Of a stretch of DNA of 64,000 nt, positions 18,940-27,489 are shown piece after piece. The stretch covers positions 1,565,001 through 1,629,000 of the forward strand of contig NZ_PCOC01000002.1 of NCBI RefSeq assembly GCF_002975205.1, written 5' to 3'. The stretch is from Ochrobactrum vermis. Its GTDB lineage: Bacteria > Pseudomonadota > Alphaproteobacteria > Rhizobiales > Rhizobiaceae. Made by a program: the position numbers and the translations under genes. The notes under the pieces are model-generated. The model was not told where the DNA came from. It was given only the letters and a program-made list of their open reading frames with translations, and did no database searches. Each line of letters begins with the position of its first letter. Positions within the stretch are counted from its first letter, which is position 1.

Positions 18940-19152
18940 ATGATGAGGATAAGCGCCCGTAATCGACTGAAAGGAACAATTGTCGAGGTCACCAAAGGTG
19001 CAACCACATCCCACGTCCGGGTCGATATCGGCAATGGTGTGATTGTTACCTCGTCCATCACCAACGAAGCTGTCGACGAACTCGGCCTGAAGGCGGGAGG
19101 CTCCGCTTATGCTGTGGTGAAAGCATCCGACGTGATGATTGCTGTAGATTAA
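18940..19152 (+). CDS. Mop-type TOBE-domain molybdate-binding protein
   Basis: A 70-residue single TOBE/Mop domain. The family pattern is clear: SARNRLKGTIVEVTKGATTSHVRVDI (split over two strands), then IVTSSITNEAVDELGLKAGGSAYAVVKASDVMIAV. Such small cytoplasmic proteins oligomerise and bind molybdate or tungstate at subunit interfaces, acting as stores or buffers. It is preceded by GAAAGGAT and followed by a short hairpin with a T-run, so it is probably expressed alone. No molybdate transporter lies in the window. Confidence 0.92.
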   Translation: MMRISARNRLKGTIVEVTKGATTSHVRVDIGNGVIVTSSITNEAVDELGLKAGGSAYAVVKASDVMIAVD

Positions 19153-19158
19153 TGTCAG

Positions 19159-19182
19159 CCTTCCGCGTGCGGAGGACTTTTT
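19159..19182 (+). terminator. Likely terminator after the Mop gene
   Basis: A small GC-rich stem (CTTCCGC with GCGGAGG, one G-T pair) runs into CTTTTTC just after the stop codon. The loop is tight, so the structure is less convincing than the one after the MFS gene. Confidence 0.6.
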
Positions 19183-19287
19183 CTTCGCACGCAATTTCCC
19201 TTCTTCAACAGTTCGTCAATTGCTGCGGACTGGAATAGTTGCTCCCTTCGTCCTAGATTCAGGATACGCATCAAGGGAGCGCACATC

Positions 19288-19734
19288 ATGACCTACAACA
19301 AGAATCCGGAAGCGATTGCGAAGCTCACGCCGGAGCAATATCGCGTCACGCAGGAAAGCGGCACCGAGCGCCCCGGAACCGGCGAATATCTCTATAACAA
19401 AGAGACAGGTATCTATGTCGATATTGTCTCCGGAGAGCCGTTGTTCGCCTCCGCCGACAAGTATGAGTCCCATTGCGGTTGGCCCAGCTTCACCAAACCG
19501 ATTGAGCCTGCCAATGTCGCGGAACTGAACGACATCTCGCATGGCATGGTGCGGACGGAAGTGCGCTCGGCGCATGGTGACAGCCATCTGGGACATGTCT
19601 TCCCTGATGGCCCGGTCGACCGTGGCGGTCTTCGCTATTGTATCAATTCGGCATCGCTTCGTTTCGTTCCGAAAAACCGGATGGAGGCGGAAGGATATGG
19701 TCAATATCTCGATCAGGTCGAGGATATCAGCTGA
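19288..19734 (+). CDS. msrB: Peptide-methionine (R)-S-oxide reductase
   Basis: A 148-residue MsrB enzyme that reduces the R-epimer of methionine sulfoxide in proteins. Signature motifs are ESHCGWPSF (C63), [10 protein letters not shown] and the catalytic [11 protein letters not shown] (C118). The two CxxC pairs that bind zinc in many MsrB proteins are absent: the first position reads [13 protein letters not shown]. This is therefore the zinc-free form. There is no signal peptide, so it acts in the cytoplasm. A good AAGGGAG ribosome site precedes the ATG. Confidence 0.96.
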   Translation: MTYNKNPEAIAKLTPEQYRVTQESGTERPGTGEYLYNKETGIYVDIVSGEPLFASADKYESHCGWPSFTKPIEPANVAELNDISHGMVRTEVRSAHGDSHLGHVFPDGPVDRGGLRYCINSASLRFVPKNRMEAEGYGQYLDQVEDIS

Positions 19735-19741
19735 TATCGAC

Positions 19742-19770
19742 TTCAGGCCCGGACAGGTTTCGGGCCTGAA
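19742..19770 (+). terminator. Terminator-like hairpin after msrB
   Basis: Perfect ten-base arms TTCAGGCCCG and CGGGCCTGAA enclose a nine-base loop, starting eight bases after the msrB stop. There is no T-run, so termination may be weak or Rho-assisted. Confidence 0.6.
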
Positions 19771-20285
19771 TACTCTCGAACGATAGAGGCGATTTTGGCA
19801 GAAGAACCAACAAACTCCGTTTGTACTTCCACCTTGAAAATGGCGCGACCTGAGCTGAAAGTCGAGATCGTAGGCATGGCCGCACGAAGTAATTGAAATA
19901 AAATACATGCGACATGGAACTAATTTGGGTCCAAATCAATTGATCCACAGGCATTCCATGGGCCAATTAAGTAAGACTTCTTTCTGTCGCAATGATCATT
20001 AATCTGATCGGGCGCATCGCTTCGGCGGAATCAAACAAATGCGCAGCCTCGGTATGATTATGCTATCACCACACATACCGGGGCTTTCCGGGGCTTTTGG
20101 CCAGTATGCCTTGCATAGACCACCCCATTCAAGACCACTTTCCTGCACGACTAGTTAAATCACCTGACATGACGGTTGCAGTCTGCGTGTGAATTCTATT
20201 GCAAATAGCGGGTAATTATATTCAATATACTGTCCTGCTATTACAAGATGACGGATTTCGATCACGCAGCGTTTTGGGAGGCGGC
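19771..20285. other. Intergenic region with no supported gene
   Basis: About 500 bases between msrB and the LytTR gene. Short frames on both strands lack family features and ribosome sites. The sequence is of mixed composition with an AT-rich part near 19870-20050. It presumably contains the LytTR promoter; the uncertain start of that gene makes the right border approximate. Confidence 0.4.
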
Positions 20286-21206
20286 TTGGACAGCGCGGTT
20301 GGAGCCTACCGTATCTATTCCGAAAAGGAGTGCGCGGAAGCACCGGCACTTGACTGGCCCTATATTTGTGCCCTGCATCTGCTCCGGAAACCTGTCGAAA
20401 ACGCCATTTCGGAATTCCTCGCTTTCGTCGGCCATGCATCGAAAGCTGACCGGGCATGGATGATCGAATATGCGCCCGATCTTCTGCGGTTTCGCAATAC
20501 CCATGAATGGTGCAAGGGCGATACAACGGCCTATATTGGCGAACTGCAGGAAGCTCCCACCACATTGATCGCCTGGCTGCATCGCCATCTGACCGAGGGA
20601 CAGGCCGTCGCAGTCCACGATGTCAGGGGGTTGCCGCGCACTGCACGCTCCATTCAGGCAGAATTTCTGCGACAGGGAAATCAAAGCATTTTGAGCATAC
20701 CGGTCTTTTACCAGGACCGGCTGCGGGGGATAGTAGGTTTCGACACGACGGTGGAAACCAGACGCTGGTCGCGCACGGAAATCAAAGCCATGTTCCAATG
20801 TGCCAGCCTGATCGCTCAGGCAAAATATGCGACGCTCGATGATGAACCGGTATCGGACGACGAAACCGACCCGACATCAGTGCTTTATGTTAATAAACGC
20901 GGTGTCATGCGCGGAATTTCACCAGAAGAGATCATTGGCTTGCGTTCGGCAGGCAATTACAGCGAGATCTGGCTTGGCGACGGTTCCATGGTTTTAGACT
21001 CCCGTCCGCTTGGCATATGGGCGGGTATTCTGCCGGCGAACCTCTTTTCCCGCATTCACCGCACGACATTCATTAATATCCTGCACGTCTCGGACATAGA
21101 CAGAAGCATAACCGACAAATGGCTTGTCAGGATGCGCGGCATCGGCCAGTCATGGCCCGTCTCGCGATCCTATCGGAAAGCATTGCGAGAGCGCCTGGGC
21201 TTCTAG
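20286..21206 (+). CDS. LytTR-domain transcriptional regulator with GAF-like sensor, start uncertain
   Basis: The last 100 residues are a LytTR DNA-binding domain (LYVNKRGVMRGISPEEIIGL, RSAGNYSEIWL, FSRIHRTTFINILHV). Before it is a GAF-like region (about residues 40-190; LSIPVFYQDRLRGIVGFDTT). The N-terminus is unclear. No in-frame ATG precedes the sensor region. The best candidate is a TTG four bases after GGGAGG, giving 306 residues; a further TTG lies 29 codons upstream. An ATG in another frame at 20248 begins a plausible helix (MTDFDHAAFWEAAWTARLEP) that would join the main frame only through a frameshift. Regulatory targets are unknown. Confidence 0.75.
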   Translation: MDSAVGAYRIYSEKECAEAPALDWPYICALHLLRKPVENAISEFLAFVGHASKADRAWMIEYAPDLLRFRNTHEWCKGDTTAYIGELQEAPTTLIAWLHRHLTEGQAVAVHDVRGLPRTARSIQAEFLRQGNQSILSIPVFYQDRLRGIVGFDTTVETRRWSRTEIKAMFQCASLIAQAKYATLDDEPVSDDETDPTSVLYVNKRGVMRGISPEEIIGLRSAGNYSEIWLGDGSMVLDSRPLGIWAGILPANLFSRIHRTTFINILHVSDIDRSITDKWLVRMRGIGQSWPVSRSYRKALRERLGF

Positions 21207-21341
21207 CCTTTATTTCGCCTTATTTTTGTCCGCCCTTCGCCGCAAAATTCCATGCGAAATACGCAGGCTTTCTTCCTGGAAACAGCGTTTCGGTACAAAA
21301 CAGGTTCAAATCCCGGATTTGCCTTAATTTGAAATCGACGC

Positions 21342-22970
21342 TTACGACAGGTCCAGATGTGCCTTGAGCGGCATGTCGTCATGAACCGGAACCGTCTGCC
21401 TTTCGATCATGCGATGGACGAGTGGCGGCTTGTCTCCCTTGTGCAAGGCAAGGAGCCGTTCCGACACTTCCGCATCGGCCTGTGTCCGACGCTGGTTATG
21501 GCGGACATATTCAACCCAGGTCGGTACATGATAACTTTCCGTCCAGGTTTCCGGGTTCTCCAGATCGCGCAACAGCACCCATTGCCGGGCACCGTCGCGG
21601 ATACGCATGCGCCGCCGCAAGGCCATGGCGGAAAGGAACGCCGGAACATCTCCCTGTGCGATCTTGTAGTCGACCATGATCATGATCGGACCACTACGCG
21701 AACGCAGATCCAGCCGAAGCTGTGGCTCGCTGAAACGGTTGAGCGGATCGAGATTGAGGGATTCAAATTCAGGCTGCGGAAGGAGGAGACCGATCAGCGC
21801 GCCGAACATGAGTACGACAGCAGCAGCCAGAAGCGCGCCCGGCACGCCATATTCATCCGCGACAGCGCCCCAGAGCCAGCTACCCGCTGCCATCCCGCCA
21901 AAGGTTGCCGTCTGATAGAGCGCCAGCGCACGTCCCACTACCCAGCGCGGCGTGGAAAGCTGCACGGTGACGTTGAACAGCGATAACGCAAGAACCCAGG
22001 AAACACCGGCTGGCAGCAGGAAAATGCAGCTCAGCCACATATTCCGGCTGATCGATAGCAGGGCGCAACTGACCGCAAAGGCCACGAAGGCACCACGCAC
22101 CAGCCATTCATTGCCGAGAACCTCCCGGAGCCGGGCGCTGAGCAAGGCCCCGCCAATGGCGCCAAGTCCGAAGAAACCCAGCATGATACCGTAGGTAAGC
22201 GCTGTCCCATGAACAAGATCGCGCGCGACCAGCGGCAAAAGCGCCAGAATAACAATAGCGGACAGGCCGAACAGAAAGCCCCGGAACATCACTTTCAGGA
22301 GGTTCGGCGACATGGCGACATAACGCAGCCCCGCCACCATGGCTGGTCCCAGCGTTTCGCGCGGCAGAGTGGATTTGACCGTTTCCGGTTTCCACCGCCA
22401 CAGCGCCAGAATGAGCGCACAATAGCTGAACGCATTGAAAATGAAGGCAAAAGCAGCACCGGCCGTCGCAACGATGATACCGCCGATGGCGGGACCTATG
22501 CTGCGCATGAGGTTGAAGCTCATGCTGTTGAGCGCCACAGCCGCAGGCAGATCGGTGCGGGGCACGATGTCCCCCATCGATGCCTGCCATGACGGATTGT
22601 GCAATGCGCCACCGCAACCGATCAGGAAGGTGAAGCTGAGCAGCATCCATGGTGTGAGAATGCCAAGATAGGCAAAAGCCGCCAGCGCGACCGAAATAAT
22701 CAGCAGCAAAACCTGCGCAGTCAGCATGATGCGGCGACGGTCGAAATTATCGGCCAAGGCGCCAGCAGCAACTGAAAAGATCATAACAGGCAGGGTTGTC
22801 GAAGCCTGCACCAGTGCAACCATATCGTCCGAATGGGCGATAGTTGCCATCATCCAACCAGCACCGACCGTCTGCACCAGACCGCCGAGGTTGGAAACCA
22901 GTGTAGCTGACCAGAGCGCCCGAAAAGTTTTGTATTGGAAAGGCGCCAGGGGGGAAAGTCTCTGCGGCAC
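21342..22970 (-). CDS. MFS exporter of the MFS_3/EntS type with C-terminal ABM-like domain
   Basis: A 542-residue protein in two parts. Residues 1-410 form a twelve-segment MFS permease of the MFS_3 (transmembrane secretion effector) group, with FRALWSATLVSNLGGLVQTVGAGW at the start (split across the first helix), ALADNFDRRRIMLTAQ and ALHNPSWQASMGDIVPR. Residues from about 430 onward are soluble and contain a small ferredoxin-like fold (MIMVDYKIAQGDVPAFLSAM to WVLLRDLENPETW), as in other long members. It probably exports a small molecule. It is divergent from a TetR gene with a strong palindrome between them, so TetR control is likely. Confidence 0.9.
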   Translation of the reverse strand: MPQRLSPLAPFQYKTFRALWSATLVSNLGGLVQTVGAGWMMATIAHSDDMVALVQASTTLPVMIFSVAAGALADNFDRRRIMLTAQVLLLIISVALAAFAYLGILTPWMLLSFTFLIGCGGALHNPSWQASMGDIVPRTDLPAAVALNSMSFNLMRSIGPAIGGIIVATAGAAFAFIFNAFSYCALILALWRWKPETVKSTLPRETLGPAMVAGLRYVAMSPNLLKVMFRGFLFGLSAIVILALLPLVARDLVHGTALTYGIMLGFFGLGAIGGALLSARLREVLGNEWLVRGAFVAFAVSCALLSISRNMWLSCIFLLPAGVSWVLALSLFNVTVQLSTPRWVVGRALALYQTATFGGMAAGSWLWGAVADEYGVPGALLAAAVVLMFGALIGLLLPQPEFESLNLDPLNRFSEPQLRLDLRSRSGPIMIMVDYKIAQGDVPAFLSAMALRRRMRIRDGARQWVLLRDLENPETWTESYHVPTWVEYVRHNQRRTQADAEVSERLLALHKGDKPPLVHRMIERQTVPVHDDMPLKAHLDLS

Positions 22971-23116
22971 CGGACGACCTCCCGTTCCATCTGCCTAATT
23001 AAGCGGATACGTGAATCTCTCCCTAGGGACAAGGGGTTAAAACCAAAACCGGCGTAGAACTTTTCCTCGGCTGAAGCTTCCAAACGATTTTCGTCCCCCG
23101 ATTGACTCCATCCCTC

Positions 23117-23142
23117 AATTAGGTAGACTGGTCTACCTAATT
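23117..23142. promoter_or_regulatory. Perfect palindrome, likely TetR operator
   Basis: Twelve-base arms AATTAGGTAGAC and GTCTACCTAATT match exactly around a central TG. The site ends 16 bases before the tetR start and lies about 150 bases from the divergent MFS gene start. Size and symmetry fit a TetR dimer site, implying autoregulation and possibly control of the MFS exporter. Confidence 0.85.
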
Positions 23143-23158
23143 ATTTGGGCATAACAAG

Positions 23159-23749
23159 ATGAACGATCCCGCGACAACAAGTTCAAGACCTGCACGCGAG
23201 CGGCTTTTAGAAGCCGCAGCGGAACTGTTTTACGATGAAGGCATTTCGGCGACCGGGATCGACGCGATCATTCAGCGTGCCGGTGTGGCAAAGCAGAGCC
23301 TCTACAACAACTTCGCATCCAAGGCGGAGTTGGTGGCCACCTATCTGGAACACCGCCATGCCGAATGGCTGGGCCTCTATGACAAGCGACTGGAACAAGC
23401 CGCAAACCCGATGGACAGGATACTGGCGGTCTTCGACGCTTATCGCGATCACGCGGAATTTGCCTACGAGCACGGGTTTCGAGGCTGCGGCCTCCTCAAT
23501 GCGGCAGCCGAACTGCCCGCTGGCGATCCGGGCCGGGAGGCGGTGAGAAAACACAAGGAAGAACTCGAAGGCCTGCTTGTGACACATCTCACCGGCTTGA
23601 TCCCCGACGATCCACCTCGGGTCAGCCAGTTGGCTGTGCAGCTCTCTTTCATTCTGGAAGGAGCAATCATGCGGGCTGGCCTTGAAGGCAACAGTGCACG
23701 TCTTGGCGAAGCCAAGGCGATGGTCGCGACGATTTTGAAACCGGCATAA
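23159..23749 (+). CDS. TetR/AcrR-family transcriptional regulator
   Basis: A 196-residue repressor. The N-terminal helix-turn-helix is textbook TetR (RERLLEAAAELFYDEGISATGIDAII, with GVAKQSLYNNFASKAELVATYL, split over three helices). The C-terminal ligand domain (EFAYEHGFRGCGLLNAAAELP) is like regulators of drug and aldehyde exporters. It is followed one base later by the EamA transporter gene, so both share a transcript. The palindrome directly upstream is its probable operator. Confidence 0.94.
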   Translation: MNDPATTSSRPARERLLEAAAELFYDEGISATGIDAIIQRAGVAKQSLYNNFASKAELVATYLEHRHAEWLGLYDKRLEQAANPMDRILAVFDAYRDHAEFAYEHGFRGCGLLNAAAELPAGDPGREAVRKHKEELEGLLVTHLTGLIPDDPPRVSQLAVQLSFILEGAIMRAGLEGNSARLGEAKAMVATILKPA

Positions 23750-23750
23750 A

Positions 23751-24686
23751 ATGCAATCATCGAAAAGCTATCTTCTGGGAGTGACGGCCATCATCGTCGC
23801 TTCCATCATCTGGGGCACGACAGGCACCGCAGCGACCTTCGCGCCGGAAGTCGGCGCGGCGGCGATTGGCGCCGCCGCAATGGGCCTTGGCGGTCTGGCT
23901 CAGGCGGCAATCGCCTGGCGCGGGCTAATCGCCTCGCGAAAAGCGCTCGCCGATCAATGGCGCGTCCTGATGGTGGGGGCGATCTGTGTCGCGATCTATC
24001 CCCTCGCCTTTTATGCCTCGATGCGAATGGCCGGTGTGACTATCGGAACGGTCATTTCACTCGGCTCCGCCCCGCTTCTTTCGGCCGGGATCGAATATAG
24101 GCAAAGCGGCTTTCGCCCGTCGCTGCGCTGGCTGGCAGGTGCAATCATCGGCATCATCGGCATGATCCTGCTCAGCATCTCTGAGGAGGGCGGCGGCCAT
24201 GCCGCGTCTGCAGAAGGCTCTACGCTGATCGGTTCCCTGCTCGGCCTCGTCGCAGGCTTTACCTATGCGCTTTATTCCTCATGCGCGCGCCAGCTCATGC
24301 AGGGCGGCATATCGTCGACAACCGCCATGGGCGCAACCTTCGGCATAGGCGGTCTTCTGCTGATGCCGGTTCTGATCGCAACCGGTGGGCCGTTTCTCGC
24401 CTCGTGGAACAATGCGGCTGTTGGGCTATACATGGCTTTCGTGCCGATGTTCCTCGGTTATGTCTGCTTCGGCTACGGGTTGAGCCGCGTCGAAACAAGC
24501 GTGGCGACGACGATCACCCTGTTCGAACCGGTTGTCGCTGCGTTCTTTGCGGTGGTGATTGTCGGGGAGCGGCTTTCTGCCCTCGGCTGGTTTGGTGTTC
24601 TTCTGGTCGTCATCTGCCTTGTCTGCATCACCATGCCGACCCGCAGTCAGAAAACCCGGCTGGAAGTGCCAGAACCATCAACTTGA
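23751..24686 (+). CDS. EamA-family (DMT) transporter
   Basis: A 311-residue inner-membrane protein with ten membrane segments forming two EamA repeats, at about residues 7-142 (IVASIIWGTTGTAATFAP) and 155-295 (GSLLGLVAGFTYALYSSCARQL, FVPMFLGYVCFGYGLSRVETSVATTITLFEPV split by loops). Family members export amino acids, metabolites or toxic compounds. It begins one base after the TetR stop codon. The downstream gap to the LysR gene is occupied by tandem repeats. Its substrate may overlap with that of the divergent MFS exporter. Confidence 0.92.
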   Translation: MQSSKSYLLGVTAIIVASIIWGTTGTAATFAPEVGAAAIGAAAMGLGGLAQAAIAWRGLIASRKALADQWRVLMVGAICVAIYPLAFYASMRMAGVTIGTVISLGSAPLLSAGIEYRQSGFRPSLRWLAGAIIGIIGMILLSISEEGGGHAASAEGSTLIGSLLGLVAGFTYALYSSCARQLMQGGISSTTAMGATFGIGGLLLMPVLIATGGPFLASWNNAAVGLYMAFVPMFLGYVCFGYGLSRVETSVATTITLFEPVVAAFFAVVIVGERLSALGWFGVLLVVICLVCITMPTRSQKTRLEVPEPST

Positions 24687-24693
24687 TGCGTTT

Positions 24694-24808
24694 TTTACAT
24701 TTACGCGCATCTTATCCGCAAACCGTTTCACACTTTTCGGGATGCGCCTTGTTTACATTTACGCGCATCATGTCCCGAAAACCGCTTCACACTTTTCGGG
24801 CTGCGCTT
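24694..24808. repeat. Two tandem copies of a 58-base REP-like element
   Basis: Two near-identical units begin TTTACATTTACGCGCAT at 24694 and 24752. Each contains a hairpin core of the form CCGAAAACCGCTTCACAC followed by TTTTCGGG. The second copy encodes the last residues and stop codon of the LysR gene on the other strand. Related cores lie at 15.1 and 30.9 kb. Confidence 0.85.
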
Positions 24809-25668
24809 TTCAGCCAATCCTTCACAGCGGCAACAGATTCCGGATGGCGCGGCTTTTTCAATGAAACCGCATAGAAATCTGCGCCCACCCGCAGTTCTGT
24901 AGCCAGCGGCTGGACAAGACTGCCCACCGCAACTTCCTTTTCCACGAAAAAACGGCTTGCCAGCGCCAAGCCCTGCCCGGCAATCGCCGCATCGATGGCA
25001 AGCGAAGTCTGGTTGAAGCGCATATTTTTCGGCAAAGTCGACACGCCGCCCGGAAAAGCCCTTTCCAGATAGTGCGGCCAGAAATTATGCGCATCGTGCA
25101 GCAGCGGATAACGCTCCAGATTTTCCGGTAGCCCCGGATCGCCGAGCCTGCCGACCAGCACCGGGCTTGCGACGGCGACAATCACATGCTCGAAAAGCAG
25201 CTCCGCATTCAGCCCCGGACCGAATGGCGGCTCGCCATAGCGTACCGCCAGATCGACCGCATCGGTCTGGAAATTGGCGACCTTGTCGCTGGCAACGATG
25301 CGCAACTCGATATCAGGATGCGCACGCGTGAATTCGGCCAGTCGCGGGATCAGCCATTTCGATGCGAAGGTCGGCGTCACGCTGATCGTCAGGTGCTGCG
25401 GCTCAGGCCGCAGCATCTCCGTTGCCTCCGAAAGCAGGTCGAACGCCCGTCGCACATTGGCAATGTATGAACGGGCCGGTTCGGTCATGGCCAGCGTACG
25501 GGGTTGGCGTTCGAAGAGTTTCAGTCCAAGCTCTGCCTCAAGCCCGCGTATCTGCTGGGCCACTGCCGCCTGTGTCACGCCAAGCTCTTCCGCCGCCAGC
25601 CGGAAATTCAAATGCCGCGTGACGACTTCGAACACACGCAAGCCATTGAGCGAGGGAAGTCTTTTCAT
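24787..25668 (-). CDS. LysR-family transcriptional regulator, GcvA-like
   Basis: A 293-residue regulator with an N-terminal winged helix-turn-helix (LPSLNGLRVFEVVTRHLNF, AAEELGVTQAAVAQQIRGLEAEL) and a C-terminal periplasmic-binding-like effector domain from about residue 90. The sequence style (LFERQPRTLAMTEPARSYI) places it with the GcvA/AmpR-like branch. It is divergent from an SDR gene about 140 bases away, its most likely target. The last residues (KSAARKV) and the stop lie inside a REP-like repeat, so the C-terminus may have been reset by repeat insertion. Confidence 0.93.
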   Translation of the reverse strand: MKRLPSLNGLRVFEVVTRHLNFRLAAEELGVTQAAVAQQIRGLEAELGLKLFERQPRTLAMTEPARSYIANVRRAFDLLSEATEMLRPEPQHLTISVTPTFASKWLIPRLAEFTRAHPDIELRIVASDKVANFQTDAVDLAVRYGEPPFGPGLNAELLFEHVIVAVASPVLVGRLGDPGLPENLERYPLLHDAHNFWPHYLERAFPGGVSTLPKNMRFNQTSLAIDAAIAGQGLALASRFFVEKEVAVGSLVQPLATELRVGADFYAVSLKKPRHPESVAAVKDWLKSAARKV

Positions 25669-25807
25669 GAGCCTAACTCGATAGATTTTCTACTGCATAA
25701 CGTTACGTATTCTCGTTCGTCAGAATAATGGATCTCCGATATAACGTCAAAGAATGGTTATCGACAGTTGCGGCATCGCGCAACATTCCCGGAAAAAGGA
25801 ACGCATC

Positions 25808-26512
25808 ATGACAGTAGAAAAAGTAGCGATTGTAACGGCTGGTGGAAGTGGCATGGGCGCGGCCGCCGCGCGCAGGCTTGCACAGGACGGCTTCAAGGTT
25901 GCAATCCTCTCATCCTCCGGCAAGGGCGAAGCTCTGGCGCAGGAACTGGGTGGCATCGGTGTCACCGGCTCAAACCAGTCGAATGACGACCTGAAGCGCC
26001 TCGTCGACCTTGCTCTGGAGAAATGGGGCCGCATCGACGTGCTGGTGAACAGCGCTGGCCATGGTCCGCGTGCGCCGATCCTCGAAATTACAGATGAAGA
26101 CTGGCACAAAGGCATGGATGTCTATTTCCTGAATGCGGTTCGCCCGTCCCGTCTCGTCGTGCCGACGATGCAGAAACAGAAATCGGGCGTCATCATCAAT
26201 ATCTCGACCGCATGGGCATTCGAGCCGAGCGCCATGTTTCCGACTTCGGCGGTGTTCCGCGCCGGACTTGCCTCTTTCACCAAGGTTTTCGCCGACACCT
26301 ACGCAGCCGACAATATTCGCATGAACAATGTGCTTCCAGGCTGGATCGACAGCCTGCCGAAGACGGAAGAGCGCCGGGCGAGCGTTCCGTTGCAGCGCTA
26401 TGGCACGAGCGAGGAAATCGCAGCGACGATCTCCTTCCTGGCATCGGACGGCGCGGCCTACATCACCGGCCAGAACCTGCGCGTGGATGGCGGCCTGACC
26501 CGCGCTGTTTAA
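25808..26512 (+). CDS. SDR-family protein lacking the catalytic Tyr and Lys
   Basis: A 234-residue Rossmann-fold protein; the start is the ATG after AAAGGAACGC (MTVEKVAIVTAGGSGMG). The nucleotide-binding motif TAGGSGMG and the structural NSAG (81-84) are present, and the catalytic-type Ser is S133 in INIST. The YxxxK pair is replaced: the matching region reads PTSAVFRAGL, with S147 and R151 in those places. It may be a binding protein or an enzyme with altered chemistry. The C-terminus (YITGQNLRVDGG) is complete. It faces a LysR gene across a short shared promoter region. Confidence 0.9.
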   Translation: MTVEKVAIVTAGGSGMGAAAARRLAQDGFKVAILSSSGKGEALAQELGGIGVTGSNQSNDDLKRLVDLALEKWGRIDVLVNSAGHGPRAPILEITDEDWHKGMDVYFLNAVRPSRLVVPTMQKQKSGVIINISTAWAFEPSAMFPTSAVFRAGLASFTKVFADTYAADNIRMNNVLPGWIDSLPKTEERRASVPLQRYGTSEEIAATISFLASDGAAYITGQNLRVDGGLTRAV

Positions 26513-26513
26513 A

Positions 26514-27317
26514 CTAAGACTCTACGGTGAGCCGCCGCATGGCGGCTGCCGTCTCCTCACTGGCGGGGAAGAAGGTTTCGATCACCACTTCCGACAGCGT
26601 GATATCGACGGCGGTGCCGAATACCGTTGTCGCGCTCAAAAACTCCAGGGGACCTTCACGGCTTTCGATCCTGAGCGGAATGGCGACCGGATTATCGGTG
26701 ACAGTTCCCCCACCCTGAGAAGCCGCGCGTGGGGGAACCGGATAGGACTTCAACTCATCGAGAAGTGCTGCCAGACGCGGATCGGCGGAATTGTCCGCAT
26801 CGCGGGCAAGACGCGCAAGAATATGGCTGCGCCACTGCCGGAAGTTCAGGATGCGCGGCGCAAGCCCTTCGGGATGCAGGCTGAGGCGAAGCGCATTCAC
26901 CTCCCCTTGCAGAAGATGTTCCGCCACGCCCTCGGTTAGGACGCCCACCGCCCTGTTCGCCAGAAGCAGGGTCCAATGCCTGTCTATGGCAAGGGCAGGA
27001 TGTGGGTTGTGTCCGTGCAGCAGGGTTTCAATCACGCTTCGCGCGGCGGCAAATTCCGGCGCTTCCAGCCCCCGCTCGCCGTGAACCGGGGCATATCCGG
27101 CAGCGACAAATATCCGGTTGCGCTCCCGCAGCGGTACGTCCAGATGCTCGACCAGACGCAGAACCATGTCGCGGCTGGGCGCCGAGCGCCCGGATTCCAG
27201 AAAGCTCAGATGACGCTGCGAAATCTCGGCCTCGACCGCCAATGATAGCTGGCTGAAACGGCGACGCTGCCGCCACTCCTTAAGAAGCGATCCGACTGTC
27301 TGTTGCGTTTCGGTCAT
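26514..27317 (-). CDS. XRE-family regulator with MmyB-like ligand domain
   Basis: Starting at the ATG after GGAGGGGG, the product has 267 residues. The N-terminal helix-turn-helix (SLLKEWRQRRRFSQLSLAVEAEIS broken at the turn, then RHLSFLESGRSAPSRDMVLRL) is followed by a PAS-like MmyB domain (about 100-260; ALAIDRHWTLLLANRAV, EFLSATTVFGTAVDITLSEVVIETFFP split by turns). Such proteins are thought to sense small molecules. It is convergent with the SDR gene (one base apart) and divergent from a small membrane-protein and DUF1330 pair, which may be its targets. Confidence 0.92.
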   Translation of the reverse strand: MTETQQTVGSLLKEWRQRRRFSQLSLAVEAEISQRHLSFLESGRSAPSRDMVLRLVEHLDVPLRERNRIFVAAGYAPVHGERGLEAPEFAAARSVIETLLHGHNPHPALAIDRHWTLLLANRAVGVLTEGVAEHLLQGEVNALRLSLHPEGLAPRILNFRQWRSHILARLARDADNSADPRLAALLDELKSYPVPPRAASQGGGTVTDNPVAIPLRIESREGPLEFLSATTVFGTAVDITLSEVVIETFFPASEETAAAMRRLTVES

Positions 27318-27489
27318 AAGCAACCCCCTCCGGCAATTTGCTCTGCGCGTCATGGCTAGCAGATGCATTCTGGAATGCACCGCAAAATTCATAGCGACAA
27401 TTACCTCTCACGTAATCGACCCCAGAACGCAACACGGCAAATATGCAGCCAGCCCGAACAACGGGAAGCCAACACGAAAGGTCGATAGG

